Shown here: positions 6,734 through 16,565 of the stretch, one piece after another
Layout: every line of letters starts with the position of its first letter
Numbering within the stretch: position 1 is the stretch's first letter
From: Corynebacterium mucifaciens
GTDB taxonomy: Bacteria; Actinomycetota; Actinomycetes; Mycobacteriales; Mycobacteriaceae
Assembly: GCF_012396315.1 (NCBI RefSeq)
Contig: NZ_JAAXPF010000002.1
Location: 1-64,000, forward strand
DNA: 64,000 bases
Direction: 5' to 3'
Translations under genes and position numbers: made by a program
Notes under the pieces: generated by a model
Seen by the model: only the letters and a program-made list of their open reading frames with translations
What the model was told of the DNA's origin: nothing
The model's database searches: none

Positions 6734-7855
6734 ATGGCAACGAAGAAGAAGGCTGCCGCCTCGGCGGACAACGACCGCCAGAATGCGCTGGACGCAGCCC
6801 TGGCGATGATTGAAAAGGACTTTGGCAAGGGCGCCGTCATGCGCCTGGGCGATGAAAACCGTCCGCCGATCCAGTCCATCTCTTCGGGCAACACCGCAAT
6901 CGATGTGGCCCTCGGTATCGGCGGCTGGCCGCGCGGGCGCATCGTGGAGATCTACGGGCCGGAATCTTCGGGTAAGACCACCGTGGCGCTGCACGCGATC
7001 GCTGAGGCGCAGCGCGCCGGAGGCATCGCGGCGTTCATTGACGCTGAGCACGCGCTGGACCCCGACTACGCCAGGAAGCTTGGCGTGGACACGGACAACC
7101 TGCTTGTGTCCCAGCCGGACACCGGTGAGCAGGCGCTGGAGATTGCGGACATGCTTGTGCGCTCCGGCGCAATTGACATGATCGTCATCGACTCGGTGGC
7201 CGCGCTGACGCCGAAGGCCGAGATCGAAGGCGAGATGGGCGATAGCCACGTCGGTCTCCAGGCCCGCCTGATGTCGCAGGCGCTGCGCAAAATGACCGGC
7301 GCGCTGTACAACTCCGGCACCACCGCCATCTTCATCAACCAGCTGCGCGAAAAGATCGGCGTGATGTTCGGCTCGCCCGAGACCACCACGGGTGGTAAAG
7401 CGCTGAAGTTCTACGCGTCGGTGCGCTGCGATGTTCGCCGAATTCAGACCCTGAAGGACGGTCAGGACTCCATTGGTAACCGCACCAAGATGAAGGTGGT
7501 GAAGAACAAGGTGTCCCCGCCGTTCAAGATCGCGGAGTTCGACATCATGTACGGCGAGGGCATCTCACGCGAATCCTCCATCATCGACATGGGCGTGGAG
7601 AACGGCATTGTGAAGAAGTCCGGTTCCTGGTTCACCTACGAGGGTGACCAGTTGGGCCAGGGCAAGGAAAAGGCCCGTATCTTCCTGAAGGAAAACCCGG
7701 ATTTGGCCAACGAGATCGAGGACAAGATCTTCCAGGCGCTCCACGTGGGTAAGTACGCAAACCCCACGGACGAGCTGACGGACGACCCGGTGGACATGGT
7801 GCCCAACATCGACTTCGACGACGAAGACGAGGTTGCTCCGGCAACGTCGGAGTAA
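6734..7855 (+). CDS. recA: RecA recombinase
   Basis: 373 residues, a full-length RecA. Walker A GPESSGKT begins near residue 75, Walker B is the [11 protein letters not shown] segment, loop L1 is GEMGDSHVG and the L2 region is [21 protein letters not shown]. It forms the nucleoprotein filament for homologous recombination and triggers LexA self-cleavage. There is no intein. A purine-rich GGAGG precedes ATG 6734. recX follows after three bases. Control is by the LexA box in its promoter. Confidence 0.99.
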   Translation: MATKKKAAASADNDRQNALDAALAMIEKDFGKGAVMRLGDENRPPIQSISSGNTAIDVALGIGGWPRGRIVEIYGPESSGKTTVALHAIAEAQRAGGIAAFIDAEHALDPDYARKLGVDTDNLLVSQPDTGEQALEIADMLVRSGAIDMIVIDSVAALTPKAEIEGEMGDSHVGLQARLMSQALRKMTGALYNSGTTAIFINQLREKIGVMFGSPETTTGGKALKFYASVRCDVRRIQTLKDGQDSIGNRTKMKVVKNKVSPPFKIAEFDIMYGEGISRESSIIDMGVENGIVKKSGSWFTYEGDQLGQGKEKARIFLKENPDLANEIEDKIFQALHVGKYANPTDELTDDPVDMVPNIDFDDEDEVAPATSE

Positions 7856-7858
7856 ATA

Positions 7859-8440
7859 GTGCCCGATCGCGAAAAGATTGCCCGGCTCCAGGCTGCGCTC
7901 GACGCCTACGAGCCGGGCACCGGCCTTTTTGACCGCGAGCATGAAGAAGCATTGGCGCCGGTGCGGAAGCGGGCCCTGGGGTTGCTGGACCAGCGGGCGC
8001 GCTCGCGCTCGGAACTGCGCGAGCGGTTGCTGAAGGCGGAGTTCGAGCCCCAGCTGGTGGATGAGGTCGTTGATGATCTCGCTGCCTCAGGGCTGGTCAA
8101 TGACGCCCAGTTCGCCTCCGAGTGGGTGCGGCAGCGAGCTGCACGTCGGGGGAAGTCAGCTCGGGCGCTCGACATGGAGCTGCGCGATAAAGGGGTCGGA
8201 GGAGCGGACCGTGCGGCGGCGCTGGAGCAAATCTCCGACGCGGACGAAGAACGCACCGCGCGCGCAGTAGCGGAAAAGGCAGCTCGGAAGGTGAAATCCA
8301 CCCCTGCAGACCGGACGGAGTACGACAAGCACCTGCGCCGCATCGTCGGCGCGTTGGCCCGGCGCGGCTTCAACCAGGGGATGGCACTGCGGATCGGGCG
8401 GGAGGCGTTGGACGAGCGTATCGCGAGGTGCGAAGAATAG
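7859..8440 (+). CDS. recX: RecX regulatory protein
   Basis: 193 residues, helix-rich, with the RecX three-helix repeats: [18 protein letters not shown] near residue 38, [19 protein letters not shown] near residue 65 and a third repeat ending in [18 protein letters not shown]. RecX modulates RecA filaments. GTG 7859 starts three bases after the recA stop, so it is cotranscribed and probably translationally coupled with recA. Confidence 0.94.
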   Translation: MPDREKIARLQAALDAYEPGTGLFDREHEEALAPVRKRALGLLDQRARSRSELRERLLKAEFEPQLVDEVVDDLAASGLVNDAQFASEWVRQRAARRGKSARALDMELRDKGVGGADRAAALEQISDADEERTARAVAEKAARKVKSTPADRTEYDKHLRRIVGALARRGFNQGMALRIGREALDERIARCEE

Positions 8441-8451
8441 TCCGCAAAACA

Positions 8452-8482
8452 CTGAACAGTGTTCAGGAAGGTTTCCTAGACT
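8452..8482 (+). promoter_or_regulatory. bioWF promoter with BioQ-like operator
   Basis: CTGAACAGTGTTCAG (8452-8466) is a perfect 15-base palindrome with TGAAC-N3-GTTCA at its centre. As I recall, the C. glutamicum TetR-type regulator BioQ binds TGAAC-N3-GTTAC. TAGACT (8477-8482) is a good -10, and the palindrome covers the matching -35 position. Seven bases after TAGACT comes the bioW ATG without a ribosome site, so the mRNA is probably leaderless. Confidence 0.72.
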
Positions 8483-8489
8483 TGCCCGC

Positions 8490-9206
8490 ATGAGTTTGTT
8501 CAGCGTGAAGATGCGCTCCAGTGCAGAAGGCATGCACATCTCGGGCGCGGAGCGCATCGTGGAGGCGGACGAGGTAGCCGACGTGTGCGCGGCAATGAGC
8601 CGCCGTGCGCTATCACACAGTAAGGGAGCGCCGGACTCCATTACCGTGACCGTCGCAGCCATCGACGGGGAAATAATGCGCGTCCCTGCGCTGGCCATCA
8701 CCGAGGCCACGTGCGAAGACCCCTCAGAGGCCCGCGCCACCGTGATCAACGCCCTAACCCCGCTCACTCCGCACGCCGCGGATGCCTGGGAGCTACTGAC
8801 TGGCGTGCGCGACATGCGTGGCGCGATCCTGTTCCACGCTGAAACCGGCCAACGTCTCGAGCCGGATCGCGCTCGGGGCGTGCGGGTAACGTCACTGGAC
8901 GCCGCGGCCGCGACCGGGCACCGCCCCGAACCAGGCTCGGGTAAGGCCCGGGTGACCGAGGCGCTGGTACTCGCTTCCAAGGTCGCTCATCATCCGTCGG
9001 TGCTCGCTGAGGTCTGTATTTCCGACGACCCGGGCTACACCACGGGGTATGTGGCGACGAAGTCGCTTGGCTACGTTCGGGTGCCCAACATGAAGCCCGC
9101 CGGTTCTGCGGTGGGCGGGCGGCTTTTCCTCGTGGATGGGCGCGACACAGGCGGCCTCATCCATTACCTCGAGCACACTCCTGTCCTGGTGGGAGACACA
9201 GAATGA
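8490..9206 (+). CDS. bioW: BioW, 6-carboxyhexanoate-CoA ligase (pimeloyl-CoA synthetase)
   Basis: 238 residues with family blocks in order: MRSSAEGMHISGAERI near the N-terminus, SRRALSHSKGAPD, MRGAILFHAETGQRLEPDR, a RGVRVTSLD segment and ISDDPGYTTGYVA. BioW activates pimelate to pimeloyl-CoA with ATP and CoA, and edits wrong acyl-adenylates. The stop overlaps the bioF ATG (ATGA). Having BioW means biotin precursor can be made from pimelate without BioC/BioH. Many corynebacteria are biotin auxotrophs, so this pair is notable. Confidence 0.92.
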   Translation: MSLFSVKMRSSAEGMHISGAERIVEADEVADVCAAMSRRALSHSKGAPDSITVTVAAIDGEIMRVPALAITEATCEDPSEARATVINALTPLTPHAADAWELLTGVRDMRGAILFHAETGQRLEPDRARGVRVTSLDAAAATGHRPEPGSGKARVTEALVLASKVAHHPSVLAEVCISDDPGYTTGYVATKSLGYVRVPNMKPAGSAVGGRLFLVDGRDTGGLIHYLEHTPVLVGDTE

Positions 9207-10351
9207 GCTGGCTCGACACCGCCGCCTGCGAGGCGCTCGGCCAGTGGCGCGGCATGGGTTTCGCACGCGTCCCGGCGGTTTTTACCACTGGTCAGGATCC
9301 GGTCTGCACCGTGGACGGGCGCGAGTACGTGCTTTTCAGTTCCTCGAATTACCTCGGGCTGGCGGGGCACCCGGCGGTCGCGGAGGCGGCTGCGTCCGCC
9401 ATCGGCCGCTACGGAACCGGCTCCGGGGGCTCGCGCCTCACCACCGGCTCGACCGACTTGCACGTCCAGGTCGAGGCCGACTTCGCCCGTTTCTTGGGCT
9501 ACGAGGACGCGGTCTTCTTCTCCGCAGGGTTTCTTGCCAACACCGGCGTGCTCCAAACGCTCGCCGCTCCCGGCACGCTCATCCTCTCGGACGAGCGCAA
9601 CCACGCCAGCATTATCGACGGCTGCCGCCTCGCCAAGGCATCGGGTGCCGCGGTCAGCGTCTACCGCCACCGCGACCCATCGCACGTGGACGAGCTGCTC
9701 AGCCGGCATGGCGGTAACGCCCTCGTCGTCACCGATGGGCTGTTCTCCATGGACGGCACGCTCGCGCTGGTGCCGGAACTCCTCGCCGTCTGCCGAGCCC
9801 ACGGCGCCGCCCTCATGGTCGACGATGCGCACGGCACCGGCACCCTGGGCGCGACTGGCCGCGGCATCATCGAGCACTTCGAGCTTCGAGACGACCGCCC
9901 GGACATCCTCGTCGCCACCGCATCCAAGGCCCTTGGTGTGGAGGGTGGGGCAGTGGCTGCCTCCGCGCCGGTGGCTGCGCTGTTGCGGCAAAAGGCGCGT
10001 CCCTTCGTGTATTCCACCTCCTCCACCCCGGCCACGTGCGCAGCGGTTTCCGCCGCGGTTGGCGTACTGGAGGGTGTACAGAGCCCGGTGGCGGCGCTGC
10101 ATCGCAACATCCAGCGCCTCGCCGCCCATCTGGGAATGGGCGAGTGGCCCAGCCCCATCATCCCGGTGCCCATCGGAGACGAGGCGAGCGCGGTCAGCGC
10201 CTCCGCGGCCTTGCGCGACGCCGGTTATTTTGTGCCCGCCATCCGCTGGCCAACCGTTCCGCGCGGTGCAGCGATGCTGCGGGTGACGGTGATGGCCACC
10301 CACACCGACGAGCAGATCGACGGCCTGGCAAACGCCATTTCGCGGTTGTAG
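9203..10351 (+). CDS. bioF: BioF, 8-amino-7-oxononanoate synthase
   Basis: 382 residues, an alpha-oxoamine synthase. The PLP lysine is in TASKALGVEGG (Lys242). The cofactor-contact motif DDAHGTG is at 207-213 and the substrate region GSGGSRLTTGS at 73-83. It condenses pimeloyl-CoA with L-alanine to give KAPA, directly using the product of BioW. The two genes overlap by four bases. The later steps (BioA, BioD, BioB) are not in this window. Confidence 0.95.
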   Translation: MSWLDTAACEALGQWRGMGFARVPAVFTTGQDPVCTVDGREYVLFSSSNYLGLAGHPAVAEAAASAIGRYGTGSGGSRLTTGSTDLHVQVEADFARFLGYEDAVFFSAGFLANTGVLQTLAAPGTLILSDERNHASIIDGCRLAKASGAAVSVYRHRDPSHVDELLSRHGGNALVVTDGLFSMDGTLALVPELLAVCRAHGAALMVDDAHGTGTLGATGRGIIEHFELRDDRPDILVATASKALGVEGGAVAASAPVAALLRQKARPFVYSTSSTPATCAAVSAAVGVLEGVQSPVAALHRNIQRLAAHLGMGEWPSPIIPVPIGDEASAVSASAALRDAGYFVPAIRWPTVPRGAAMLRVTVMATHTDEQIDGLANAISRL

Positions 10352-10375
10352 CTCACCTGGTTACACTGTCACGCC

Positions 10376-11902
10376 GTGACTACGGCGAGCACCACCCCAA
10401 ACAGCAATCCCCGGACCTACGAAGTGCGCACGTTCGGTTGCCAAATGAACGTGCACGACTCCGAACGGCTCTCCGGCATGCTCGAGGACGCAGGTTATGT
10501 TGCGGCCGGTGCAGGTCAAGAACCCGACCTAGTGGTCTTTAACACCTGCGCGGTGCGCGACAACGCGGACCAGCGCCTGTACGGCTCGCTTGGGCAGCTG
10601 AAAAACGTCAAGGCCGACCACCCGGGTATGCAGATCGCCGTCGGCGGTTGCCTTGCGCAGAAGGACCGCGACACCGTCATTTCGAAGGCCCCCTGGGTGG
10701 ACGCTGTCTTTGGCACCCACAACATCTCCGCGCTGCCGGTGCTGCTGGACCGCGCACGCGTGGAAGATGAAGCGCAGGTAGAGATTGTGGAGTCCCTCGA
10801 GGTCTTCCCGTCTGTCCTTCCCGCCAAGAGGGAGTCCTCCTACGCCGGCTGGGTCTCTATCTCCGTGGGCTGCAACAACACGTGCACGTTCTGTATCGTG
10901 CCCAGCTTGCGCGGCAAGGAGATCGACCGCCGGCCCGGCGAGATCCTCGCCGAAGTCCAGGCGCTTGTAGACCAGGGCGTGTCCGAGGTGACCCTGCTCG
11001 GGCAGAACGTCAACGCCTACGGGGTGAACTTCGTCGACGACGACATGGATCGCGACCGCTCGGCGTTCTCGAAACTGCTCCGCGCATGCGGCGACATCGA
11101 GGGCCTTGAACGTGTCCGGTTCACCTCCCCGCACCCGGCAGAATTCACCTCGGATGTCATCGACGCCATGGCGGAGACCCCCAATGTCTGCCCGCAGCTG
11201 CACATGCCGCTGCAGTCCGGCTCGGACAAGGTGCTCAAAGACATGCGCCGGTCCTACCGCTCCAAGAAATTTCTGGCCATCTTGGACGAGGTGCGCGAGA
11301 AGCTGCCCCACGCGGCGATCACCACCGACATCATCGTCGGCTTCCCGGGTGAGACGGAAGAGGACTTCCAGGCCACGCTCGACGTGGTGGAGAAGGCCCG
11401 CTTCACCTCGGCGTTCACCTTCCAATACTCGACGCGCCCAGGTACCCCCGCGGCGGACATGGCGGAGCAGATTCCCAAGGCAGTGGTGCAGGAGCGCTTC
11501 GAGCGCCTCCACGCGCTGCAGGAGCGCATCAGCGCGGAGGAGAATGCGAAGCTCGTCGGTACGCGCCAGGAGCTCCTTGTGCAGGAGGACGGCCGCAAGA
11601 ACGACCGCACCCAGCGCATGTCCGGCCGCGCGCGCGACGGGCGTCTCGTGCACTTCGCGCTCGAGGGAAACATCGACCGCGAGGTCCGTCCAGGCGATTA
11701 CGTCACGGTCACCATCACCGAGGCAAAGCCGCACTACCTGATCGCGGATTCCGGCATTCACGAGCACCGCCGCACCAAGGCTGGCGACAACTCCGCGGTG
11801 GGCCAGGTACCCACCACCGCGCCGATCGGAGTCGGCCTCGGCCTGCCTTCAATCGGCAAACCCGCTGCCGTTGCTACGGATTCCGCCTGCCGCGGGGGCT
11901 AG
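10376..11902 (+). CDS. miaB: MiaB, tRNA-2-methylthio-N6-dimethylallyladenosine synthase
   Basis: 508 residues. The N-terminal MTTase domain has three cluster cysteines ([20 protein letters not shown]). The radical-SAM motif CNNTCTFC is near residue 165, and a C-terminal TRAM domain covers about residues 390-455. The enzyme adds the methylthio group to i6A37 of tRNAs, the modification begun by MiaA, also in this window. TACACT (10362-10367) is eight bases before GTG 10376, so the transcript is probably leaderless. The last 50 residues are low in complexity. Confidence 0.97.
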   Translation: MTTASTTPNSNPRTYEVRTFGCQMNVHDSERLSGMLEDAGYVAAGAGQEPDLVVFNTCAVRDNADQRLYGSLGQLKNVKADHPGMQIAVGGCLAQKDRDTVISKAPWVDAVFGTHNISALPVLLDRARVEDEAQVEIVESLEVFPSVLPAKRESSYAGWVSISVGCNNTCTFCIVPSLRGKEIDRRPGEILAEVQALVDQGVSEVTLLGQNVNAYGVNFVDDDMDRDRSAFSKLLRACGDIEGLERVRFTSPHPAEFTSDVIDAMAETPNVCPQLHMPLQSGSDKVLKDMRRSYRSKKFLAILDEVREKLPHAAITTDIIVGFPGETEEDFQATLDVVEKARFTSAFTFQYSTRPGTPAADMAEQIPKAVVQERFERLHALQERISAEENAKLVGTRQELLVQEDGRKNDRTQRMSGRARDGRLVHFALEGNIDREVRPGDYVTVTITEAKPHYLIADSGIHEHRRTKAGDNSAVGQVPTTAPIGVGLGLPSIGKPAAVATDSACRGG

Positions 11903-11919
11903 GGCTACAGTTGGGCGAC

Positions 11920-12531
11920 ATGACGCAGCCCAATCCCGCAGCCCTGGCCCACGCAGAAAAGACCGCCGCGTCCACGGTGGACATGGGTGCGAAACGCTGG
12001 GTTCTCGCAGCCGCCGCGGCGCTCTACCTGGTCGCGATGGTGCTTCCGTTCGTCGGCGACGCATCTGGGTGGCAGGTGCTCGCCGCAGCCAGCGCGGCGG
12101 AGGAAGCGCAAACCGCGATCACGGAGTACGTCTTCGCGTGGATCTCGCTCATCGGCGTCGGCATCCTGACCACCCTTGCGGTTGTCACGCAGCGCTTTGC
12201 AATCACCGTGCCCGCGTGGATGGTCACCACCGTCTCCCTGGTGTTTTCCGTCCTGGGCATTTGGCTGCGTAACTCGAGCGGGCTCGACATCAGCCGCGGC
12301 CCCGGCTACTACCTGGCCATTCTCTGCGTCGTCGCCGTCGTGTTCACCACATTCCCGCTCATTTTGTCGCGCAACGAGTCGCAAGCGACAGTCGCCCTCG
12401 AGCGCGCCGAATCGCAAGGCAAGGATGAGGTAGCGATGGCGCAGCGCGCGGCGACAAAGCAACAGGACAACCCTCTGCTAATCGACGACCGCAGGTCCCG
12501 CGCCGCCCAGCGCCACAAGCGAGCGCGCTAG
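11920..12531 (+). CDS. Conserved actinobacterial membrane protein of unknown function (next to miaB)
   Basis: 203 residues with four predicted membrane segments: about residues 27-48, 68-92, 97-115 and 129-148. The tail is charged and Arg-rich. It corresponds in position and type to the mycobacterial membrane protein following miaB (Rv2732c region). No catalytic motif is visible. TACAGT at 11906-11911 is eight bases before ATG 11920 with no ribosome site, suggesting a leaderless mRNA. Its stop shares the tetranucleotide CTAG with the stop of the converging GNAT gene. Confidence 0.82.
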   Translation: MTQPNPAALAHAEKTAASTVDMGAKRWVLAAAAALYLVAMVLPFVGDASGWQVLAAASAAEEAQTAITEYVFAWISLIGVGILTTLAVVTQRFAITVPAWMVTTVSLVFSVLGIWLRNSSGLDISRGPGYYLAILCVVAVVFTTFPLILSRNESQATVALERAESQGKDEVAMAQRAATKQQDNPLLIDDRRSRAAQRHKRAR

Positions 12532-13607
12532 GACTTCTGCCACGCGGTTGTGGAAGAGACAACCTCGGCGCCGAGCCGTCGCATGAGCGCCTGCGCGGCG
12601 GGGGAGTCTGCGGGGTAGGAGTAGTAGACGGTCTCCAAGTCCTGCCACGTTTCCTTCGCCCGTTCCAGCGAAGCGCGCAGCATGCCCGCGCCGATTCCCC
12701 GGCCGCGGTATTCGGGCATGACGTAGACGAGCCCCAGCTCGCACACTTTGGGGTCGTCCGAGGTGTAGCGCACCACCTCGCACAGCCCGACGCATTCGCC
12801 GTCAACGTAGGCAAGGCCGGTGAGCTGCGAGCCACCGCGGTCCTGCAAGCGCGCCCCGGCATCTCGGATGCGATCAAGGTCCCACTCGATGGTGTCCATG
12901 ACCAACTCGCCGCGCGGGTAGTCGTGCGATGCGGACGTTAGTAGGCGCGAGAACTGCTCCACCTCGCCGGGCACCGCCGTCCGGGCCACCGAAAACCCAG
13001 GGCCGTGCACGACTGCGAACCGCGCTGGCGCCGAGCCCGGCAACGAGCCGGCCGCCTCCACGGTGAAGGTTGCCTGATCCTCCCGGAACGCCGGGGCGTA
13101 GCCGAATTCCCGTATCTGCGGCGGCTCAGAAGCGTCCGCGGTATGGGTCACCCACAGCTGGCGGGTGGGGCGGTTGAGACGGGCCGACAGGTCGTCGAGA
13201 AGCGAAAGCGCACTGGCCCACGGTGCGGCGGGGGCGGGTTCGCCCGGCAGCGGCGCGACCTCGGAGTCGAAGGTGAAGTTGGCTTCGATCACCCCGCGGT
13301 CTTCGAGCAGCGGCAGTGAGACGAACAGCCAGGCCTCCACGAAGTCCAGGTCGGCCGCGAACAGCTCGGGGTACCCGAGTTCGGTCACCGGGCGCAGGTG
13401 CTGCGATGAGGCCAGGCCGAACAGCATGGCCTCGGACTCGGCGGACGGTTCAAGGCGCTTGGCAATGTGCGAGGCGGACACGCCTGAGGTGACAAGACCG
13501 GTGATGTCCTGGATGGCAAGCGTCGCGGAAAAGGCGTAGCCCCCGACCACGGCCTCGGCATCGTCGCCGTGGCCCGGACGGGGGACGTAAAGGTGAGGGT
13601 GGAGCAC
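12528..13607 (-). CDS. GNAT family N-acetyltransferase, two-domain type
   Basis: 359 residues. The C-terminal half is a clear GNAT fold: YVMPEYRGRGIGAGM carries the R-G-x-G-x-G acetyl-CoA loop near residue 303. The N-terminal half looks like a degenerate second GNAT-like or unrelated domain. The layout resembles other tandem actinobacterial acetyltransferases such as MshD, but no specific motif identifies this as mycothiol synthase and the substrate is unknown. The GTG start lies ten bases after the upstream DUF349 stop, so the two are likely cotranscribed. Confidence 0.8.
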   Translation of the reverse strand: MLHPHLYVPRPGHGDDAEAVVGGYAFSATLAIQDITGLVTSGVSASHIAKRLEPSAESEAMLFGLASSQHLRPVTELGYPELFAADLDFVEAWLFVSLPLLEDRGVIEANFTFDSEVAPLPGEPAPAAPWASALSLLDDLSARLNRPTRQLWVTHTADASEPPQIREFGYAPAFREDQATFTVEAAGSLPGSAPARFAVVHGPGFSVARTAVPGEVEQFSRLLTSASHDYPRGELVMDTIEWDLDRIRDAGARLQDRGGSQLTGLAYVDGECVGLCEVVRYTSDDPKVCELGLVYVMPEYRGRGIGAGMLRASLERAKETWQDLETVYYSYPADSPAAQALMRRLGAEVVSSTTAWQKS

Positions 13608-13616
13608 TCGCTGGAT

Positions 13617-14969
13617 CTAGCCTTCGTTCACTGCCTTGGCGGCCACGTCCGCGAACTCTTGCCACTGCTTGGCCTGCTCGCGCAACGACGCGGCCTTGCT
13701 AGCGTCGCCCTGTGCCTCAGCAGCTTGGGCTTGGCGCTCGAAATCGTCGGCCTTGACCTGGAACTGATTCACCTTCTCCTGCTGCGCGGGGTCGGTCTTG
13801 CGCCAGCGGGAGTCTTCAGCGGCGGCGACGCGCTGTTCGATGCGCGCGATCTTGTCTTCGAATTCGCGCACGCGCCCGCGCGGGACGAAACCGATCTCGT
13901 CCCACTTGTCCTGCAGCTCGCGCAGTTTCGACTTCGCCGCACCGAGGCCCTTCGACGGGTCGACGAGCGAGTCGTATTCGGCGATGAGCGCGTCCTTCGC
14001 GTCCGCGTTGGCCTCGAACTCGCGGTCGCGCTCAGCGTTGACGGCGTTGCGTGCGGCGAAGAAGTGGTCCTGAGCGGCGCGGAAACGCTCCCACAGCGCG
14101 TCGTCCACCTCGCGCGGGGCTCGTCCGGCGGCCTTCCACTCGGTCATCAGGTCGCGGTACGCGCGTGCAGTTTCGCCCCACTCCGTGGAGTCCTTCAGCG
14201 CTTCAGCGCGCTCGACCAGCTCCTCTTTCGCCTTCTTCGCCTGCGCGCGACCGCGATCCAACTCCGCAAAGTGCGAACCGCGGCGGCGGTTGAAGCTGTC
14301 GCGCGCGCGGGAGTAGCGCTTCCACAGCTCGTCGTCCGTGGCGCGGTCGATGCCGCGGATGCCGCGCCATTCCTCCAGGATCGCGCGGATGCGGTCGCCG
14401 GCTGCCTTCCACTCGGTGGAGTTTTCCGCGAGGTCCTCAGCCTCAGCGGCAAGCGCTTCCTTGCGGGCGATTGCCTGTTGCCGCCGCTGCGCTTTCTGCT
14501 CCTTCGCCCTCTCGCGCGCGGCAGCGGAGTCTTCGACCACCTTTGCCAGCCGCGCCTCCACGGCATCGACGTCGCCGATAACCGCAGCGTCCGCAAGCGT
14601 TGTCTTGAGCGTCTCCGCCGACTTCCGGATAGCGTCGGCCTCCTCCGGGTGGGCGCGCAGACGCGTCTCTAGCAGCTCAACCTCGGTGACTAGATCGTCG
14701 TAGCGCTGGCCGTAGTGCGCCAAGCCCTCAGCGGGGGTGCCGGCCTGCCAGGAACCAATCTGTCGCTCCTCGCCGCCGCGGGTGAGAAAGACGTTGCCGT
14801 CCTCGTCTACACGACCAAACTTGGACGGGTCCGAGGGCTCACGCGCCGGCACCGGTGCGGGAGTGACCGTCTTCACCGCGGCACCCGGCCGCGGGCCCGG
14901 CTTTTTGGCCATCGCCGCCGGCGACGGCACGCTCGTACCCGGGGTGGGGGTGGAGTTGGCATCAGTCAT
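13617..14969 (-). CDS. DUF349 repeat protein
   Basis: 450 residues, nearly all helical and charged. DUF349 three-helix repeats are visible, each with a W-K/R pattern (for example STEWKAAGDRIRAILEEW, then STEWGETARAYRDLMTEW), followed by the D-x-L-W-x-R-F/Y motif. The N-terminal 50 residues are Pro/Ala-rich and disordered. Function unknown; it may be a cytoplasmic nucleic-acid or stress-associated coiled protein. ATG 14969 has AAAGGA eight bases upstream. The open frame continues upstream without homology and is not used. Confidence 0.88.
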   Translation of the reverse strand: MTDANSTPTPGTSVPSPAAMAKKPGPRPGAAVKTVTPAPVPAREPSDPSKFGRVDEDGNVFLTRGGEERQIGSWQAGTPAEGLAHYGQRYDDLVTEVELLETRLRAHPEEADAIRKSAETLKTTLADAAVIGDVDAVEARLAKVVEDSAAARERAKEQKAQRRQQAIARKEALAAEAEDLAENSTEWKAAGDRIRAILEEWRGIRGIDRATDDELWKRYSRARDSFNRRRGSHFAELDRGRAQAKKAKEELVERAEALKDSTEWGETARAYRDLMTEWKAAGRAPREVDDALWERFRAAQDHFFAARNAVNAERDREFEANADAKDALIAEYDSLVDPSKGLGAAKSKLRELQDKWDEIGFVPRGRVREFEDKIARIEQRVAAAEDSRWRKTDPAQQEKVNQFQVKADDFERQAQAAEAQGDASKAASLREQAKQWQEFADVAAKAVNEG

Positions 14970-15102
14970 CGGGGAATTCCTTTCTGCGGCCGAGCTGGCC
15001 GCACTGTGCCGCGCGTCGCGGCTGCCTTGCGCAATGCGTGCGATATTACAGCCACCACGCCCGGCGCGGGGCGCAAATGGGGCGCTGGGTAGGGTTGTGC
15101 GC

Positions 15103-15669
15103 GTGAGACCCAACCTCTGGATTGTGCCGGGGTCGCCGGCACTCGCGCTTTCGCCTAGCGACGCCGCTTCGCTGCGCCTCCTCCAGACCGTCCGCGAACT
15201 CGCGGGCACCGCGGCCGGACGGGCGATCGACATCGTGAGCTCGCGCGACAGCCGCTGGTACACCGCCCACACCGGGTCGTTCGCGGCGTGGGGCAGGCCC
15301 GACGTGACGGTGCGCGGCGGGAACTACTTGGGCGAGTTGGTGGCGCGATTCGCGCTGGGCGATCCGGTCATCCGCGAGGCGCGCGACAGCATCGGCACCC
15401 CCGACCCGGCTGCCGTGACGGTTGTGGTGCTCGACGGCCCGGCGGGATTGACCCCTCGGGCCCCGCTCGCGCTCGTGGACGGCGCGCCGGAATACCACCA
15501 GCAGGTGCTCGACTGGCTGGACGGCGCGCAGCCGGAGGTCGTCGACAAGCTCTTGCTAGAACCCGCGCTCTGGCACGAGCTCGCGGGCGCCAGGCCCCAG
15601 GAGGCGGAGTTGATCGACCACGACGACACCTTGGGCGTGGGCCGCTACGTGGCGCAGTGGTGCGTATGA
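15103..15669 (+). CDS. Conserved actinobacterial protein encoded before miaA
   Basis: 188 residues, soluble, no membrane segment. It starts at GTG 15103, seven bases after a TAGGGT hexamer (15090-15095), so it is probably leaderless. The stop overlaps the ATG of miaA (ATGA). Position matches mycobacterial Rv2728c, a conserved hypothetical. An N-terminal [10 protein letters not shown] segment and a [16 protein letters not shown] block are visible, together with a [19 protein letters not shown] strand region. No known fold is recognised with confidence. Confidence 0.8.
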   Translation: MRPNLWIVPGSPALALSPSDAASLRLLQTVRELAGTAAGRAIDIVSSRDSRWYTAHTGSFAAWGRPDVTVRGGNYLGELVARFALGDPVIREARDSIGTPDPAAVTVVVLDGPAGLTPRAPLALVDGAPEYHQQVLDWLDGAQPEVVDKLLLEPALWHELAGARPQEAELIDHDDTLGVGRYVAQWCV

Positions 15670-16565
15670 GGCCGGTTGCAGTCGTCGGGCCGACGGCCAG
15701 CGGCAAGTCAGCGCTCGGCATCGCGTTGGCCCGCGAGCTGGGCGGCGAGGTAGTCAACGTCGATTCCATGCAGCTGTACAAGGGCATGGACATCGGCACC
15801 GCGAAGCTGCCGGTGGGCGAGCGCAGCGGCATTCCGCACCACCTGCTGGACATCTGGGACGTCACCCGCACCGCCTCTGTGGCGGAATACCAGGCGCTCG
15901 CGGTGGAAACGGTTGAGGAGATCATGTTCCGCGGCAAGGTGCCGGTACTGGTGGGCGGCTCCATGTTGTACGTGCAGTCGCTCATCGACGCGTGGTCGTT
16001 CCCGCCAACCGATCCCACCGTGCGTGAAAAGTACGAGCAGCGGCTGGCGGAGATCGGTGTGGACGCGCTGCACGCGGAGCTGGCGCAGGTTGACCCAGAC
16101 GCGGCACGGGTGATCGAGGACAAGGACCCGCGGCGCACTGTGCGGGCCCTCGAGGTGATTGAGCTGACCGGCAAGCCATTCAAGGCCTCCCAGCCGCCCA
16201 AGAACGCGTCGCCGCGCTGGGGCACGCGCATCTTGGGCCTGCGCACGCAGGCGGACTGGCTGAACCCGCGCATCGAGCTGCGAACGCGGCTGATGTTCGA
16301 GCAGGGCCTAGTCGACGAAACTCGCTCGCTTATTCGCGACGGCCTAGTGCGCGACTCCACCGCCGGGCGGGCCATCGGCTACGCCCAGGTGCTGGCAATG
16401 CTCGACGGCGAGCTCACCGAAGAAGAAGCGGTGGAGCAGACGATAACGGGCACCCGGCGGTACGTGCGCCGTCAGCGCTCTTGGTTCAACCGCGACCCGC
16501 GCACGGTGTGGCTGGATGCTGCTGGCGCCGACGTGGTGGGGGCCGCGTTAGACTCGCTGGCGTGA
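15666..16565 (+). CDS. miaA: MiaA, tRNA dimethylallyltransferase
   Basis: 299 residues. The P-loop GPTASGKS is at residues 8-15. The substrate motifs [18 protein letters not shown] and IPHHLLDI and the [13 protein letters not shown] tail are all present. It prenylates A37 of tRNAs reading UNN codons; MiaB then methylthiolates the product. The ATG overlaps the preceding stop, and the stop overlaps the GTG of dapF, so this is a tightly coupled three-gene operon. Confidence 0.97.
   Translation: MRPVAVVGPTASGKSALGIALARELGGEVVNVDSMQLYKGMDIGTAKLPVGERSGIPHHLLDIWDVTRTASVAEYQALAVETVEEIMFRGKVPVLVGGSMLYVQSLIDAWSFPPTDPTVREKYEQRLAEIGVDALHAELAQVDPDAARVIEDKDPRRTVRALEVIELTGKPFKASQPPKNASPRWGTRILGLRTQADWLNPRIELRTRLMFEQGLVDETRSLIRDGLVRDSTAGRAIGYAQVLAMLDGELTEEEAVEQTITGTRRYVRRQRSWFNRDPRTVWLDAAGADVVGAALDSLA

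Noticed and set aside
6225..6740. Extended reading frame upstream of bioY
   Set aside because: The extra residues are antisense to the DUF3046 gene and the recA leader, and BioY proteins start near the chosen Met.
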